Below are positions 43,318-51,392 of a stretch of 64,000 bases of DNA, piece after piece. The translations under genes and the position numbers were made by a program. Every line of letters starts with the position of its first letter. Positions within the stretch are counted from its first letter, which is position 1. The stretch comes from Bifidobacterium biavatii DSM 23969 (GTDB lineage: Bacteria; Actinomycetota; Actinomycetes; Actinomycetales; Bifidobacteriaceae): contig NZ_JGYN01000005.1 in NCBI RefSeq assembly GCF_000741165.1, forward strand, positions 42,176-106,175, given 5' to 3'. A model generated the notes under the pieces. It did no database searches and was not told where the DNA came from. It saw nothing but the letters and a program-made list of their open reading frames with translations.

Positions 43318-44319
43318 TCATTTTGCGAATCGCGAACGAATCTGCGAGGAGGTGCCATACGAAGCCTGCGCCCCGTATCCGGTCGCAGCATAGGCCGCCA
43401 CGTACGAGCCAAGACGGGCCGCGTCAGCCAGCACGAATCCGGAGGCGAGGCCAGCAAGCACGGTGCCCATGAACGCGTCACCGCAGCCGGTGGTGTCGAC
43501 CGCCTCAACTCGGACCGGAGCAACACGCGTCACACCGGCACCGGCATCATCACCGTCTCCCGTCGCATCCAGAATCACCGATCCGTCGCCGCCGAGCGTG
43601 ACAATCGCGTGCGCAAATCCGAGCCCGGCCATGCGTTCCCGCGCATCAGTCCAGTCGAATCCGTTCCAATCGCCGTCGGCCGGCTCGTCGACGCCGAGCA
43701 TCTGCGCCATCTCGTGTTCGTTGACGAGCAGAATGTCGGCCGCATCGACCAGTTCACGCGGCAGTTGCGGCACGAACGGCGAGTTGTTGACGAGTACGGT
43801 CATGCCGGCGTCGTGCGCGATGCGCGCGGCCGCGACGACCGTGTCCATCGGGCTTTCGAGGCACAGGCCGAGCACGCTAGCCGCGGTGAGCGCGTCGCGC
43901 GACGATACGATGTAGTCGACGCTGACGTGCGCGTTGGAGCCAGGCGAGTAGACGATTGTGTTTTCGCCGTGCGCGTCCACGGTGATGACGGTGGTGCCGC
44001 TGGGGCCGGGCACGTGGCGCACGTTGGCGGTGTCGACGCCAGCTTTGCCGAGTTCGCCGAGCAGGAAGTCGGCGTTCGCGTCGTCGCCGACCGCGCCGAA
44101 CAGCCGCACGTGCGCGCCGATTCGTGCCGCAGACGCGGCCTGATTGCCGGATTTGCCGCCGGGCAGGATCGTGAGCGGCCCGGCGTTCACCGTCTCCCCC
44201 GGTTTCGGCAGTCGTTCGGTCACGACCGTGTAGTCCGCGTTCATCGATCCGACCACGGCCACGTCGCCGCCGATCCGTTCCAGCATGTCCAGTGTTGCAT
44301 CGTCACTTACACCGATCAT
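43318..44319 (-). CDS. Ribokinase (PfkB family)
   Basis: 333-residue PfkB sugar kinase. VVGSMNADYTV near the N-terminus, GGKSGNQAASAARIGA (substrate region), VNEHEMAQMLG, VTLGGDGS and the catalytic DTTGCGDAFMG are all seen. Start 44319 was chosen because AAAGGA lies six bases upstream; 44325 and 44343 are in-frame alternatives. It probably phosphorylates ribose from the nucleoside hydrolase downstream. Confidence 0.9.
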   Translation of the reverse strand: MIGVSDDATLDMLERIGGDVAVVGSMNADYTVVTERLPKPGETVNAGPLTILPGGKSGNQAASAARIGAHVRLFGAVGDDANADFLLGELGKAGVDTANVRHVPGPSGTTVITVDAHGENTIVYSPGSNAHVSVDYIVSSRDALTAASVLGLCLESPMDTVVAAARIAHDAGMTVLVNNSPFVPQLPRELVDAADILLVNEHEMAQMLGVDEPADGDWNGFDWTDARERMAGLGFAHAIVTLGGDGSVILDATGDGDDAGAGVTRVAPVRVEAVDTTGCGDAFMGTVLAGLASGFVLADAARLGSYVAAYAATGYGAQASYGTSSQIRSRFAK

Positions 44320-44494
44320 GGCCATTCCTTTCGTCGGTTTCATCCCATATGCAGATTACGTCACAGCCCCGCGAACCTCCACCATTGCCCGATCGCACAT
44401 GCTCAAACGCAGCCAGTATCAGCCAATCGTTCCATTCCGCAAGCGTCCGGGCATGCGGGCTGCTTCCCCACCATCGGCCCAACTGGAGTAATTC

Positions 44495-44604
44495 GGAATA
44501 CGAATCACGGAATTTCGGGATATCAGTGCCGAAAATCCGGAATAGACATGACGAAATCTCGGAATAGAAGTGTTGAAAATCCGGAATAGACATGACGAAA
44601 TCCT
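44495..44604 (+). repeat. 22-bp tandem array (5 units) in front of an ATPase remnant
   Basis: Units begin with GGAATA (or GGGATA) at 44495, 44517, 44539, 44561 and 44583, exactly 22 bp apart; units 3 and 5 read GGAATAGACATGACGAAATC. The array runs directly into the remnant at 44607. Confidence 0.92.
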
Positions 44605-44606
44605 GA

Positions 44607-44855
44607 CCTATATTTAACTATGCCAAGCAGGAAATCGACTTCATCGTCGAAAAAGGCGGCAGGATACGGTATGCAATCGAAGTCAAGGCCTCCGCCAGCT
44701 TCGACTCGCACGCATTCGCTACAATGGACAAACTTTCGACGACTCTGGGACTTACACAAGAGCAGCGTATCGTCGCTTATGGAGGCAACGACACATACGA
44801 TACCCGCTTCGGCAGAACCATACCGGTAAGTGCGCTTACCGAGCTCATCGCATAA
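44607..44855 (+). pseudogene. C-terminal remnant of a DUF4143-type ATPase
   Basis: 82 codons after an in-frame stop (TGA 44604-44606), with no start codon and no ATPase domain. The frame reads NYAKQEIDFIVEKGG and AIEVKAS, the EIDFIV/E-x-K signature of the family's nuclease-like C-terminus, and ends TIPVSALTELIA. About 300 codons, including Walker A and B, are missing between the 22-bp array and this tail, consistent with an internal deletion. Confidence 0.85.
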
Positions 44856-44921
44856 ACACGCATTCAACCGCAACGCCTGACCATGCGCATGACGCACGCG
44901 CGTCTTTGCACACCCGATACG

Positions 44922-44963
44922 GCTGTGGGGTGCGTGCATCGATCGACGCACGCACCCCACAGC
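44922..44963. terminator. Perfect 16-bp hairpin behind the ATPase remnant
   Basis: GCTGTGGGGTGCGTGC (44922-44937) and its complement (44948-44963) around a 10-nt loop. Likely the former terminator of the deleted ATPase gene; no T tract. Confidence 0.6.
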
Positions 44964-45056
44964 ATTGGCCACAGACACCGACTGCAGTGCAGACTGGCCG
45001 ACGACCGGCATAACGCATTGGATGTCGCCGGTCGTCAGGCCGTCCGTCTCTACCGA

Positions 45057-45089
45057 CTATTCGAGCTCCACGGCACCCGTGTAGAGCTG
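45057..45089 (-). pseudogene. Ten-codon stub copying the end of the ABC exporter gene
   Basis: On the minus strand this reads QLYTGAVELE-stop, identical in protein to the last ten residues of the intact exporter gene, whose stop is at 45197. The bases around the stop are also alike (GTCAGGCCGTCC behind both), so a short 3'-end duplication 140 bp apart is present. Confidence 0.75.
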
Positions 45090-45196
45090 CGGAGCCGTCA
45101 AACGGACAGTCCTGTGGACTGTCCGTAGGCAACGCCGAAGCACGACAGTGCTGAGGAAACATGACAGCCGGCCGTCAGGCCGTCCATTTCTGCCAA

Positions 45197-47215
45197 CTAC
45201 TCGAGTTCCACGGCACCGGTATACAGCTGGTAATACTCACCACGCTGAGCGATGAGCTCGTCATGCGAACCGCGTTCGATGATGTTGCCATGGTCGAGCA
45301 CCATGATCACGTCGGAGTTGCGCACGGTGGACAGGCGGTGCGCGATGACGAACACGGTGCGACCCTTCATGAGCGCGTCCATGCCGGCCTGCACGACTTC
45401 CTCGGTGCGCGTGTCGATCGACGAGGTGGCCTCGTCGAGAATCAACGCTGGAGAGTCGGCAACGGCGGCGCGCGCGATGGAGATCAGCTGGCGCTGGCCC
45501 TGCGACAAGCCGGAGCCGTCGCCTTCGAGCACGGTCTGGTAGCCCTGCGGCAGCATGCGGATGAAGCCGTCGGCGTTCACGAGCTTCGCGGCCTCGATGC
45601 ACTCCTCGTCGGTGGCGTTGAGGCGGCCGTAGCGGATGTTGTCCATCACAGTGCCGGTGAACAGGTTGACGTCCTGCAGCACGATGCCGAGCGAGCGGCG
45701 CAGGTCGGGCTTGCGGATGTTCTTCACGTCGATGCCGTCGTAGAGGATCTGGCCTTCCTGAATGTCGTAGAACCGGTTGATCAGGTTGGTGACCGTGGTC
45801 TTGCCAGCGCCGGTGGCGCCCACCAAGGCCATCTTCTGGCCAGGCTTGGCGAACCATGTGATGTCGTGCAGCACTGGCTTGTCGGGGTTGTAGCCGAAGG
45901 TCACGTTGGTGAAGCGCACGTCGCCCTGCAGGAGCGTAAGGCGCCCGTCGGGCGAGGTGATGGCCTGTTCTTTGGCCTTGAGCGCAACCTCGCGAGCCTT
46001 GCCGTGCAGTTTTTCGGCGGCCTTGAGCGAGCGCGTGCCGTCGTCGCCGGCTTCGCGCTTCCACGCCCAGTGGCCGGTTTCGTGGTCGACTTCGGTCATC
46101 GTGCGGCCGTCCGAGGCGAGCTCGACGTTGACGAGTGTGACGGTACCGTCGTCGGATTCGACCGGCTCGTCCATGAGCGCGAAGATGCGGGAGGCGCCGG
46201 CGAGCGCCATCATCACCATGTTGAGCTGCATGGAGACCTGGCCGAGCGGGTTGATGAACGAGCGGGACAGGGTGAGCAGGGAGATGAGCGTGCCGAGCGT
46301 GAGCGTGCCGAAGCCGTTGAGGCCGACGTTGCCGACGCCGCCGAGTGCCATCGCGCCGCCGATGATGGCGAGCAGGATGTAGAGCATGTAGCCCATGTTG
46401 CCGACGATCGGCATGGTGACGTTGCCCCACGTGTTCGCCGCGGCCGAAGCCTCGAACAGCTCGTCGTTCTTCTCGTCGAAGGTTTTCTGCGTGGTGTCCT
46501 CGTGGTTGAAGACCTTGATGACCTTCTGACCGTTGACGGATTCCTCGACGAACGCGTTAACGTCGCCGATCCACTGCTGCTGCTTGACGAAGTATCGTCC
46601 GGCGCGGCCGACGACCGTGCGGATCACGAAGAACAGCAGCACGGTGAACAGCAGTACGAACGCGGTGAGCGGAATGGACAGCCACAGCATGGAGACGACG
46701 GCGGCGATCGCGGAGATCGCGGAGGCGAACATCTGCGGGAACGACTGGCTGATGGCCTGGCGCAGCGTGTCGGTGTCGTTGGTGTAGCGGCTCATGATGT
46801 CGCCGTGTTCGTTGGTGTCGAAGTAGCGGATCGGCAGGTACTGCTGGTGGGCGAACATGTCGTCGCGGATCTTTTTGAGCGTGCCCTGTTCGACGGTGAC
46901 GATGAGCCACTGCCACAGCCAGCTGGAGACGATGCCGGCGACGTACAGGCAGCCCATGAGCGTGATGGCGCGCAGCAGCGGCCCCCAGTCAGGATCGGTC
47001 GCGCCGACCATCGGCAGGATGTACGTGTCGATGAGCGACTGGAGGAACAGCGCGGAGCCCGCCTGTGCGGCCGCGCCGACGAGGATGCAGGCGACGATGG
47101 CAACGACGCGCCACCGGTATTGCATGATGTACCCGAAGATGCGCTTGGTGGTGCCGGGGGCGGGTTTGCCCATGCCCGGCTTGCGGTTCTTGAAGTTCTG
47201 CTTCGCGTCGCTCAT
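45197..47215 (-). CDS. ABC exporter, canonical half (membrane plus ATPase)
   Basis: 672 residues: six membrane helices (~25-330) and an ATPase domain. Walker A LVGATGAGKTTVTNL, signature LSQGQRQLISIARA, Walker B LILDEATSSID with the catalytic Glu, and the switch His in IAHRLSTVR are all intact. An insertion of ~60 residues (LASDGRTMTEVDHETGHWAW...) lies between the membrane part and the ATPase. It overlaps the upstream half by four bases (ATGA), so the two are co-translated and form a heterodimer. Confidence 0.93.
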   Translation of the reverse strand: MSDAKQNFKNRKPGMGKPAPGTTKRIFGYIMQYRWRVVAIVACILVGAAAQAGSALFLQSLIDTYILPMVGATDPDWGPLLRAITLMGCLYVAGIVSSWLWQWLIVTVEQGTLKKIRDDMFAHQQYLPIRYFDTNEHGDIMSRYTNDTDTLRQAISQSFPQMFASAISAIAAVVSMLWLSIPLTAFVLLFTVLLFFVIRTVVGRAGRYFVKQQQWIGDVNAFVEESVNGQKVIKVFNHEDTTQKTFDEKNDELFEASAAANTWGNVTMPIVGNMGYMLYILLAIIGGAMALGGVGNVGLNGFGTLTLGTLISLLTLSRSFINPLGQVSMQLNMVMMALAGASRIFALMDEPVESDDGTVTLVNVELASDGRTMTEVDHETGHWAWKREAGDDGTRSLKAAEKLHGKAREVALKAKEQAITSPDGRLTLLQGDVRFTNVTFGYNPDKPVLHDITWFAKPGQKMALVGATGAGKTTVTNLINRFYDIQEGQILYDGIDVKNIRKPDLRRSLGIVLQDVNLFTGTVMDNIRYGRLNATDEECIEAAKLVNADGFIRMLPQGYQTVLEGDGSGLSQGQRQLISIARAAVADSPALILDEATSSIDTRTEEVVQAGMDALMKGRTVFVIAHRLSTVRNSDVIMVLDHGNIIERGSHDELIAQRGEYYQLYTGAVELE

Positions 47216-49164
47216 CGCGCTTCTCCTTCCTGTTCGTTGGCGTGTGCGCCGGCCTGTTCGTCGACGCGTTCGCTGGCGCGTTCCGCTTCGGCGCGCACGG
47301 CGGCGGCTTCGCGTGCGGCGGCCGCGTCGAGCGCGGCCTGGCCTTCGGCGGTGTTCTTGGTCTGGGATTCGTAGATGGACCGGTATTCGTCGCAGGTTTC
47401 GAGCAGTTCGTCGTGCGTGCCGCGGGCCATGATGCGACCGTTGTCCATGACGAGGATCATGTCGGATTCCTGCACGGAGGCGACGCGCTGGGCGATGATG
47501 ATCTTGGTCGTGTCCGGGATTTCGTTGTGGAACGCCGCGCGGATCAGCTTGTCGGTCTTGGTGTCGACTGCCGAGGTCGAGTCGTCGAGGATCAGGATCT
47601 TCGGCTTTTTGAGCAGCGCTCGCGCGATGCACAGGCGCTGTCGCTGGCCGCCAGACACGTTGGTGCCGCCCTGTTCGATGTACGTGTCGTACTTGTCGGG
47701 GAATTCCTGGATGAAGCCGTCGGCCTGCGCGAGTTGGCATGCGTGGCGGATCTCCTCGTCGGTGGCGTTCGGGTTGCCCCAGCGCAGGTTTTCGGCGATG
47801 GTGCCGGAGAACAGCACGTTCTTCTGCAGCACCATCGCGACCTGGTCGCGCAGGACTTCGAGGTCGTAGTCGCGCACGTCGACGCCGCCAACCTTGAGCG
47901 AGCCGGAGCTTACGTCGTACAGTCGCGGCACGAGCTGCACCAGCGACGACTTGGCAGAACCGGTGCCGCCGACGATGCCGACGGTCATGCCAGAACGGAT
48001 GTCGAGGTCAATGTCGTCGAGCACCGGCTTTTCGGAACTGTCGGAATAGCGGAACGTGACGTGGTCGAATTCGATCGAGCCGTCGGTGACGGCCGTGACC
48101 GGCTTGGCCGGGTTCGTCACGGTGCTTTCCTCCTGCAGCACCTGGCAGATGCGTTCGGCGGACGCCTGCGAGATGATGAACATGACGAAGATCATCGACA
48201 GCATCATCATGGACATGAGGATCTGCATCGCGTACGTCACCAGTGCGGTCAGGTCGCCGGTGGTGAGGCCCAGCGCGGCGTTGTTGCCGGAGGCGACGAT
48301 CTGCTGCGCGCCCATCCATGCGATGAGGATCATGGAGGCGTAGATGCAGAACATCATGATCGGGCTGTTGAAGCTCATGATGCGTTCGGCGAGCGTGAAG
48401 TCCTTGAAGATGCGCTTGGAGATGCGGTCGAACTTGGAGATTTCGTGGGCTTCGCGGTTGTAGGACTTGACGACGCGGATGCCCTGCAGGTTCTCATCGA
48501 CGACGTTGTTGAGCGCGTCGTACGTGTGGAACACGCGCTCGAACACGGGGTGGACGAGCACGGCGAGACCGCACAGGCCGAGTCCAAGGATCGGGATGCA
48601 TGCAAGGAACACCATCGAAATGGACGGCGAGATGCGGAACGAGAAGATCCACGCGATCACGACCATGATCGGGGCGCGCACGCCCATGCGGACCATCATG
48701 CCGTACGCCATCTGCAGGTTGGTCACGTCGGTGGTCAGTCGCGTGATGATCGAGCCGGTGGAGAACCGGTCGATGTTGGTGAAGCTGAACGCCTGCACCT
48801 TCTCGAACTGGTCGCGGCGCAGGTTCTTCGCGAAGCCCGCCGCGGCGACGGCCGCGAATCGTCCGGCGAGGAAGCCGCTGCCCAGCGAGATGATCGAACA
48901 GACAAGCAGGATCAGACCGAACTTGACGATGGCCGGCATGCTGCCGCCGCTGATGCCCTGGTCGATGAGCGAGGCCATGACCGTGGGGATCAGAATTTCC
49001 AGAATGCTTTCGATGAACACGAACAGCGGCGCGAGCAGGCTTTCCTTCCTGTATTCGCGCAATGATCCGGCCAGTGTGCGGATGACGTGCTTAGGCCGGT
49101 CGGGCTCGACGGCCTTGCGCGACCGTTCGATGGCCGCTTCGGTGGCGGTTGGGTTGTCGCTCAT
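47212..49164 (-). CDS. ABC exporter, degenerate half (membrane plus ATPase)
   Basis: 650 residues. Six helices then an ATPase with Walker A VGGTGSAKSS, signature NVSGGQRQRLCIARA, and Walker B LILDDSTSAVD, where the catalytic Glu is Asp, and Gln replaces the switch His in IAQRVASVQ. This marks the non-canonical partner of heterodimeric exporters such as LmrCD/TM287-288. ATG overlaps the marR stop (ATGA). The Ala/Glu-rich tail (~50 residues) is unusual. Substrate unknown, probably drugs or lipids. Confidence 0.92.
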   Translation of the reverse strand: MSDNPTATEAAIERSRKAVEPDRPKHVIRTLAGSLREYRKESLLAPLFVFIESILEILIPTVMASLIDQGISGGSMPAIVKFGLILLVCSIISLGSGFLAGRFAAVAAAGFAKNLRRDQFEKVQAFSFTNIDRFSTGSIITRLTTDVTNLQMAYGMMVRMGVRAPIMVVIAWIFSFRISPSISMVFLACIPILGLGLCGLAVLVHPVFERVFHTYDALNNVVDENLQGIRVVKSYNREAHEISKFDRISKRIFKDFTLAERIMSFNSPIMMFCIYASMILIAWMGAQQIVASGNNAALGLTTGDLTALVTYAMQILMSMMMLSMIFVMFIISQASAERICQVLQEESTVTNPAKPVTAVTDGSIEFDHVTFRYSDSSEKPVLDDIDLDIRSGMTVGIVGGTGSAKSSLVQLVPRLYDVSSGSLKVGGVDVRDYDLEVLRDQVAMVLQKNVLFSGTIAENLRWGNPNATDEEIRHACQLAQADGFIQEFPDKYDTYIEQGGTNVSGGQRQRLCIARALLKKPKILILDDSTSAVDTKTDKLIRAAFHNEIPDTTKIIIAQRVASVQESDMILVMDNGRIMARGTHDELLETCDEYRSIYESQTKNTAEGQAALDAAAAREAAAVRAEAERASERVDEQAGAHANEQEGEAR

Positions 49165-49721
49165 TTGCTTTCCTCCTTCATATCGTCCATGTCGTTCATG
49201 TCGTCGTCACGCTCCCTGTCCGGCCCGCGTTCCGGAATCATCGTCTCGCGGAATCGCGGGCCCTCGTGATCGTGTTCGAAATCCTTCTGCGCTTCGTCGA
49301 TGTTGTCTCTCATGTGCCGGATGCACATCCGCAGGGTTTCCTGTTCCAACGGTGTGAGCCCCTCCACCAGCAGCCGTTCGGTCCGTTCGCCGTTCGCCTT
49401 GAGGTCGGCGACGATGTCGTCGGCGGCGGGCGTGAGCACGATGCGCTTGAGCCGTGCGTCGTGCGGCACCGGTTCACGCACGATCAACCCTTTCTTTTCC
49501 ATGAGGGCGAGCACGCGAGACGCCGTGGACCGCGTGATGCAGAACTTCTGCTCGATGGTGTGCTGGTAGATCGGCTTGTCGCGATTGCGGTCGAGGAAAA
49601 TGATGATGCGCGCGTTACCGCCGGTGGCCGCCCGGGCTGATTCAGGCATGGTTTCGCCCAGATACCGGTCCACCGCCTTGGTGAGCATGCGCATTTCGAC
49701 GCTGAGGACATGTTGGTCCAT
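49161..49721 (-). CDS. MarR-family transcriptional regulator
   Basis: 186-residue winged-helix repressor (YQHTIEQKFCITRSTASRVLALMEKKGLI, REPVPHDARLKRIVLT). GGGAGGAAT precedes ATG 49721. First gene of the marR-exporter operon with ATGA overlaps. Two palindromes upstream are likely its operators, as for autoregulated MarR-exporter operons. The acidic tail (after FEHDHEG) is longer than usual. Confidence 0.9.
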   Translation of the reverse strand: MDQHVLSVEMRMLTKAVDRYLGETMPESARAATGGNARIIIFLDRNRDKPIYQHTIEQKFCITRSTASRVLALMEKKGLIVREPVPHDARLKRIVLTPAADDIVADLKANGERTERLLVEGLTPLEQETLRMCIRHMRDNIDEAQKDFEHDHEGPRFRETMIPERGPDRERDDDMNDMDDMKEESK

Positions 49722-49765
49722 ATTCCTCCCATCACTACACACTGCATATCGTTCCACATGCAACA

Positions 49766-49823
49766 GTTGCATATGCAACATCCGAGAATAATACGTACCC
49801 CATACAACAGTTGCACATGCAAC
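49766..49823. promoter_or_regulatory. Two palindromic candidate MarR operators
   Basis: GTTGCATATGCAAC (49766-49779) and GTTGCACATGCAAC (49810-49823) lie 44 bp apart directly upstream of marR, each preceded by CAACA. The distance is close to four helical turns, so cooperative binding is possible. Confidence 0.75.
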
Positions 49824-49984
49824 AATCCGCGTGTCGCAAAGCGCCGCGCGAATACTGTGCTCTAGAGCACATAAACATTTAGCAATGTGCTCGAAAATAA
49901 TGTAATCGCAAGCACATTATTCCGAATATCGGAGATACCGTTGCATCAGAAGTTGCAGCACGAACAATTCCGATGAGACGACCG

Positions 49985-50782
49985 TCACTGGAGCACGTAG
50001 GTTTTGACTTTGGAATCGTAGTGGCCGTTGATGTAGGGACCGTTGTCGCTTTGCGCGGAGGCGTTCCAGTCGAGCGGCACGACGGTCAGGCCGGACCGGT
50101 TGGTCACGTTGTACAGGATGTCGTAGATGTCGATGCTTTGTCCGGGGCCGACCGATGTGTCGGGCGCGTTGAACGCGTAGCGTTTCGTGCCCACGGTTTT
50201 GCCGGACGCGTCACGCAGTTCGTAGCCGATGGAAATCATGCTGAACGTGCCAGCGGTGTAGTTGCGGACCGTCATGTGCAGCTCGTGCGAGTCCGGACCA
50301 TACTCTTCGCGTTCGGAATATCCTTCGACGGCGATAAGCAGCCCTCCGGCCTTGTTCAGGCCGCCGCCGGCCGCCGACGCATCGGCCTTGAGTTTCTTGT
50401 TCGCCGCCTCAAGTTCCTTGTTTTTGGCGGTCAGATCGTTATTTTTCTTCGTCAGATCGTCGTTTTTCGCACTCAGTTCGTCGTTGCTGGTCTGCAGCGA
50501 CCCACGATCGTCCAGCACCTCGCCGTACTTGGTTTTCAGCTCTTTGAGCTGTGCGTCGCGATCAGCTAACTGCTTGGATATGACGTCGACCTGCCGTGCG
50601 GACTGTGCTCCGTTCGCGGCCCAACCAGCGCCGAACGCGCCCGCCAGCACCAGCGCAACCGCAGCGATCGCCGCGATGATCGGCGCGGCAATCGGCGCAC
50701 GCAGCGCCGACCGCCAATCATGCTTTCCGTCGCCGTCGTCTTTCCCCGCTTTCGGAGAGTTCTTCACCGACGTATCGTCCAC
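49985..50782 (-). CDS. Membrane-anchored coiled-coil protein with a C-terminal beta domain
   Basis: 265 residues from GTG 50782 (AAGGGA upstream): hydrophilic N-terminus, one membrane helix (IIAAIAAVALVLAGAFGAG), a coiled coil (~65-125; SKQLADRDAQLKELK, LTKKNNDLTAKNKELEAANK) and a beta-rich extracellular domain (ELHMTVRNYTAGTFSMISIGYELRD) like FxLYD/DUF-type domains. No catalytic motif. Perhaps an envelope sensor or structural protein. Upstream are short TGTGCT/AGCACA palindromes near 49857. Confidence 0.72.
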   Translation of the reverse strand: MDDTSVKNSPKAGKDDGDGKHDWRSALRAPIAAPIIAAIAAVALVLAGAFGAGWAANGAQSARQVDVISKQLADRDAQLKELKTKYGEVLDDRGSLQTSNDELSAKNDDLTKKNNDLTAKNKELEAANKKLKADASAAGGGLNKAGGLLIAVEGYSEREEYGPDSHELHMTVRNYTAGTFSMISIGYELRDASGKTVGTKRYAFNAPDTSVGPGQSIDIYDILYNVTNRSGLTVVPLDWNASAQSDNGPYINGHYDSKVKTYVLQ

Positions 50783-50983
50783 GATCTTCCCTTCTCCGCA
50801 ACAACCACCAATCTGCACTCCGCCGCTCTACTCCATCGTAGAAGCTCATCCGCTCCCCCACCCCATCCCCACATGAACAACCAGTGAACACCACCGCGCG
50901 ATGAAAACGGCATTGCGCTCACGCGCAATACCACGTTCCCGGCGGCGGCCCAGCCGCCGCGTTCGCATGTGTCCAACGCACTA

Positions 50984-51205
50984 TGATGCTGGCGGTAGCC
51001 TCGGCCCCTCGGCTAGGCCGAGCCGTGAAGAAAACAGTCCAGTGGACTGTTTTTAGGCGAGGAGCGAGCGATAGCGAGCCAACAATAATGCTCGCGAAGC
51101 GAGTCCATAATTGCAGGACGCTGGCACGCGAAGCGTGACTGAGGGAGCGTCGCGGCCGAAGGCCGCCAACAAACAGCATCGCGCGATAGCGCGATTCCAA
51201 TACAA
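50984..51205. repeat. Multi-hairpin repeat, copy 1
   Basis: Modules in order: TGATGCTGGCGGTAGCCTCG, a CCTCGGCTAGG-like hairpin, ACAGTCCAGTGGACTGT, short GAGCGAGCGATAGCGAGC type hairpins, GGAGCGTCGCGGCC and CATCGCGCGATAGCGCGAT. The same end modules occur at 52738 and, inverted, at 57807. Confidence 0.7.
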
Positions 51206-51228
51206 CCGACGCCACCACCAACAAAAAG

Positions 51229-51259
51229 AGTGGGAGCCCCACAAGGAAAACTCCCACTC
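51229..51259 (-). terminator. Orphan terminator copy
   Basis: GAGTGGGAG / CTCCCACTC followed on the minus strand by a T-rich run (CTTTTTGTTGG). It matches the terminator of the RCC1 gene at 52877 and belongs to the gene-end stub at 51286. Confidence 0.75.
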
Positions 51260-51285
51260 AATGGTCATTGACAATCAGCAGCACG

Positions 51286-51318
51286 CTACTTCAAACTCTG
51301 CCAGGCAACACCCTCCTG
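51286..51318 (-). pseudogene. Ten-codon stub copying the end of the RCC1 protein gene
   Basis: On the minus strand reads QEGVAWQSLK-stop, identical to the last ten residues of the 1577-residue protein at 52936; the 3' flank, terminator and hairpin repeat are copied too. The rest of this second gene is gone, and the ATPase 3 module starts within ~15 bp of the break. Confidence 0.82.
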
Positions 51319-51333
51319 ACGATAAAATCGTCC

Positions 51334-51380
51334 CTTCCGGGGGGCAAAATTGAAAAAAATGCAACTTTGCCCCCCGGAAG
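51334..51380 (+). promoter_or_regulatory. Perfect 15-bp inverted repeat in front of orphan ATPase 3
   Basis: CTTCCGGGGGGCAAA (51334-51348) and its complement (51366-51380) around an A-rich 17-nt loop. The right arm ends next to the ribosome site (AAGGA) and 12 bases before the ATG, so it could act as operator or as a translation-blocking hairpin. Confidence 0.85.
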
Positions 51381-51392
51381 AAGGATTTTTCC

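Noticed and set aside
44303..44593. Short minus-strand open frame across the 22-bp array
   Set aside because: It is the reverse reading of tandem repeats (repeating SIPDF-like residues) without a family or ribosome site.
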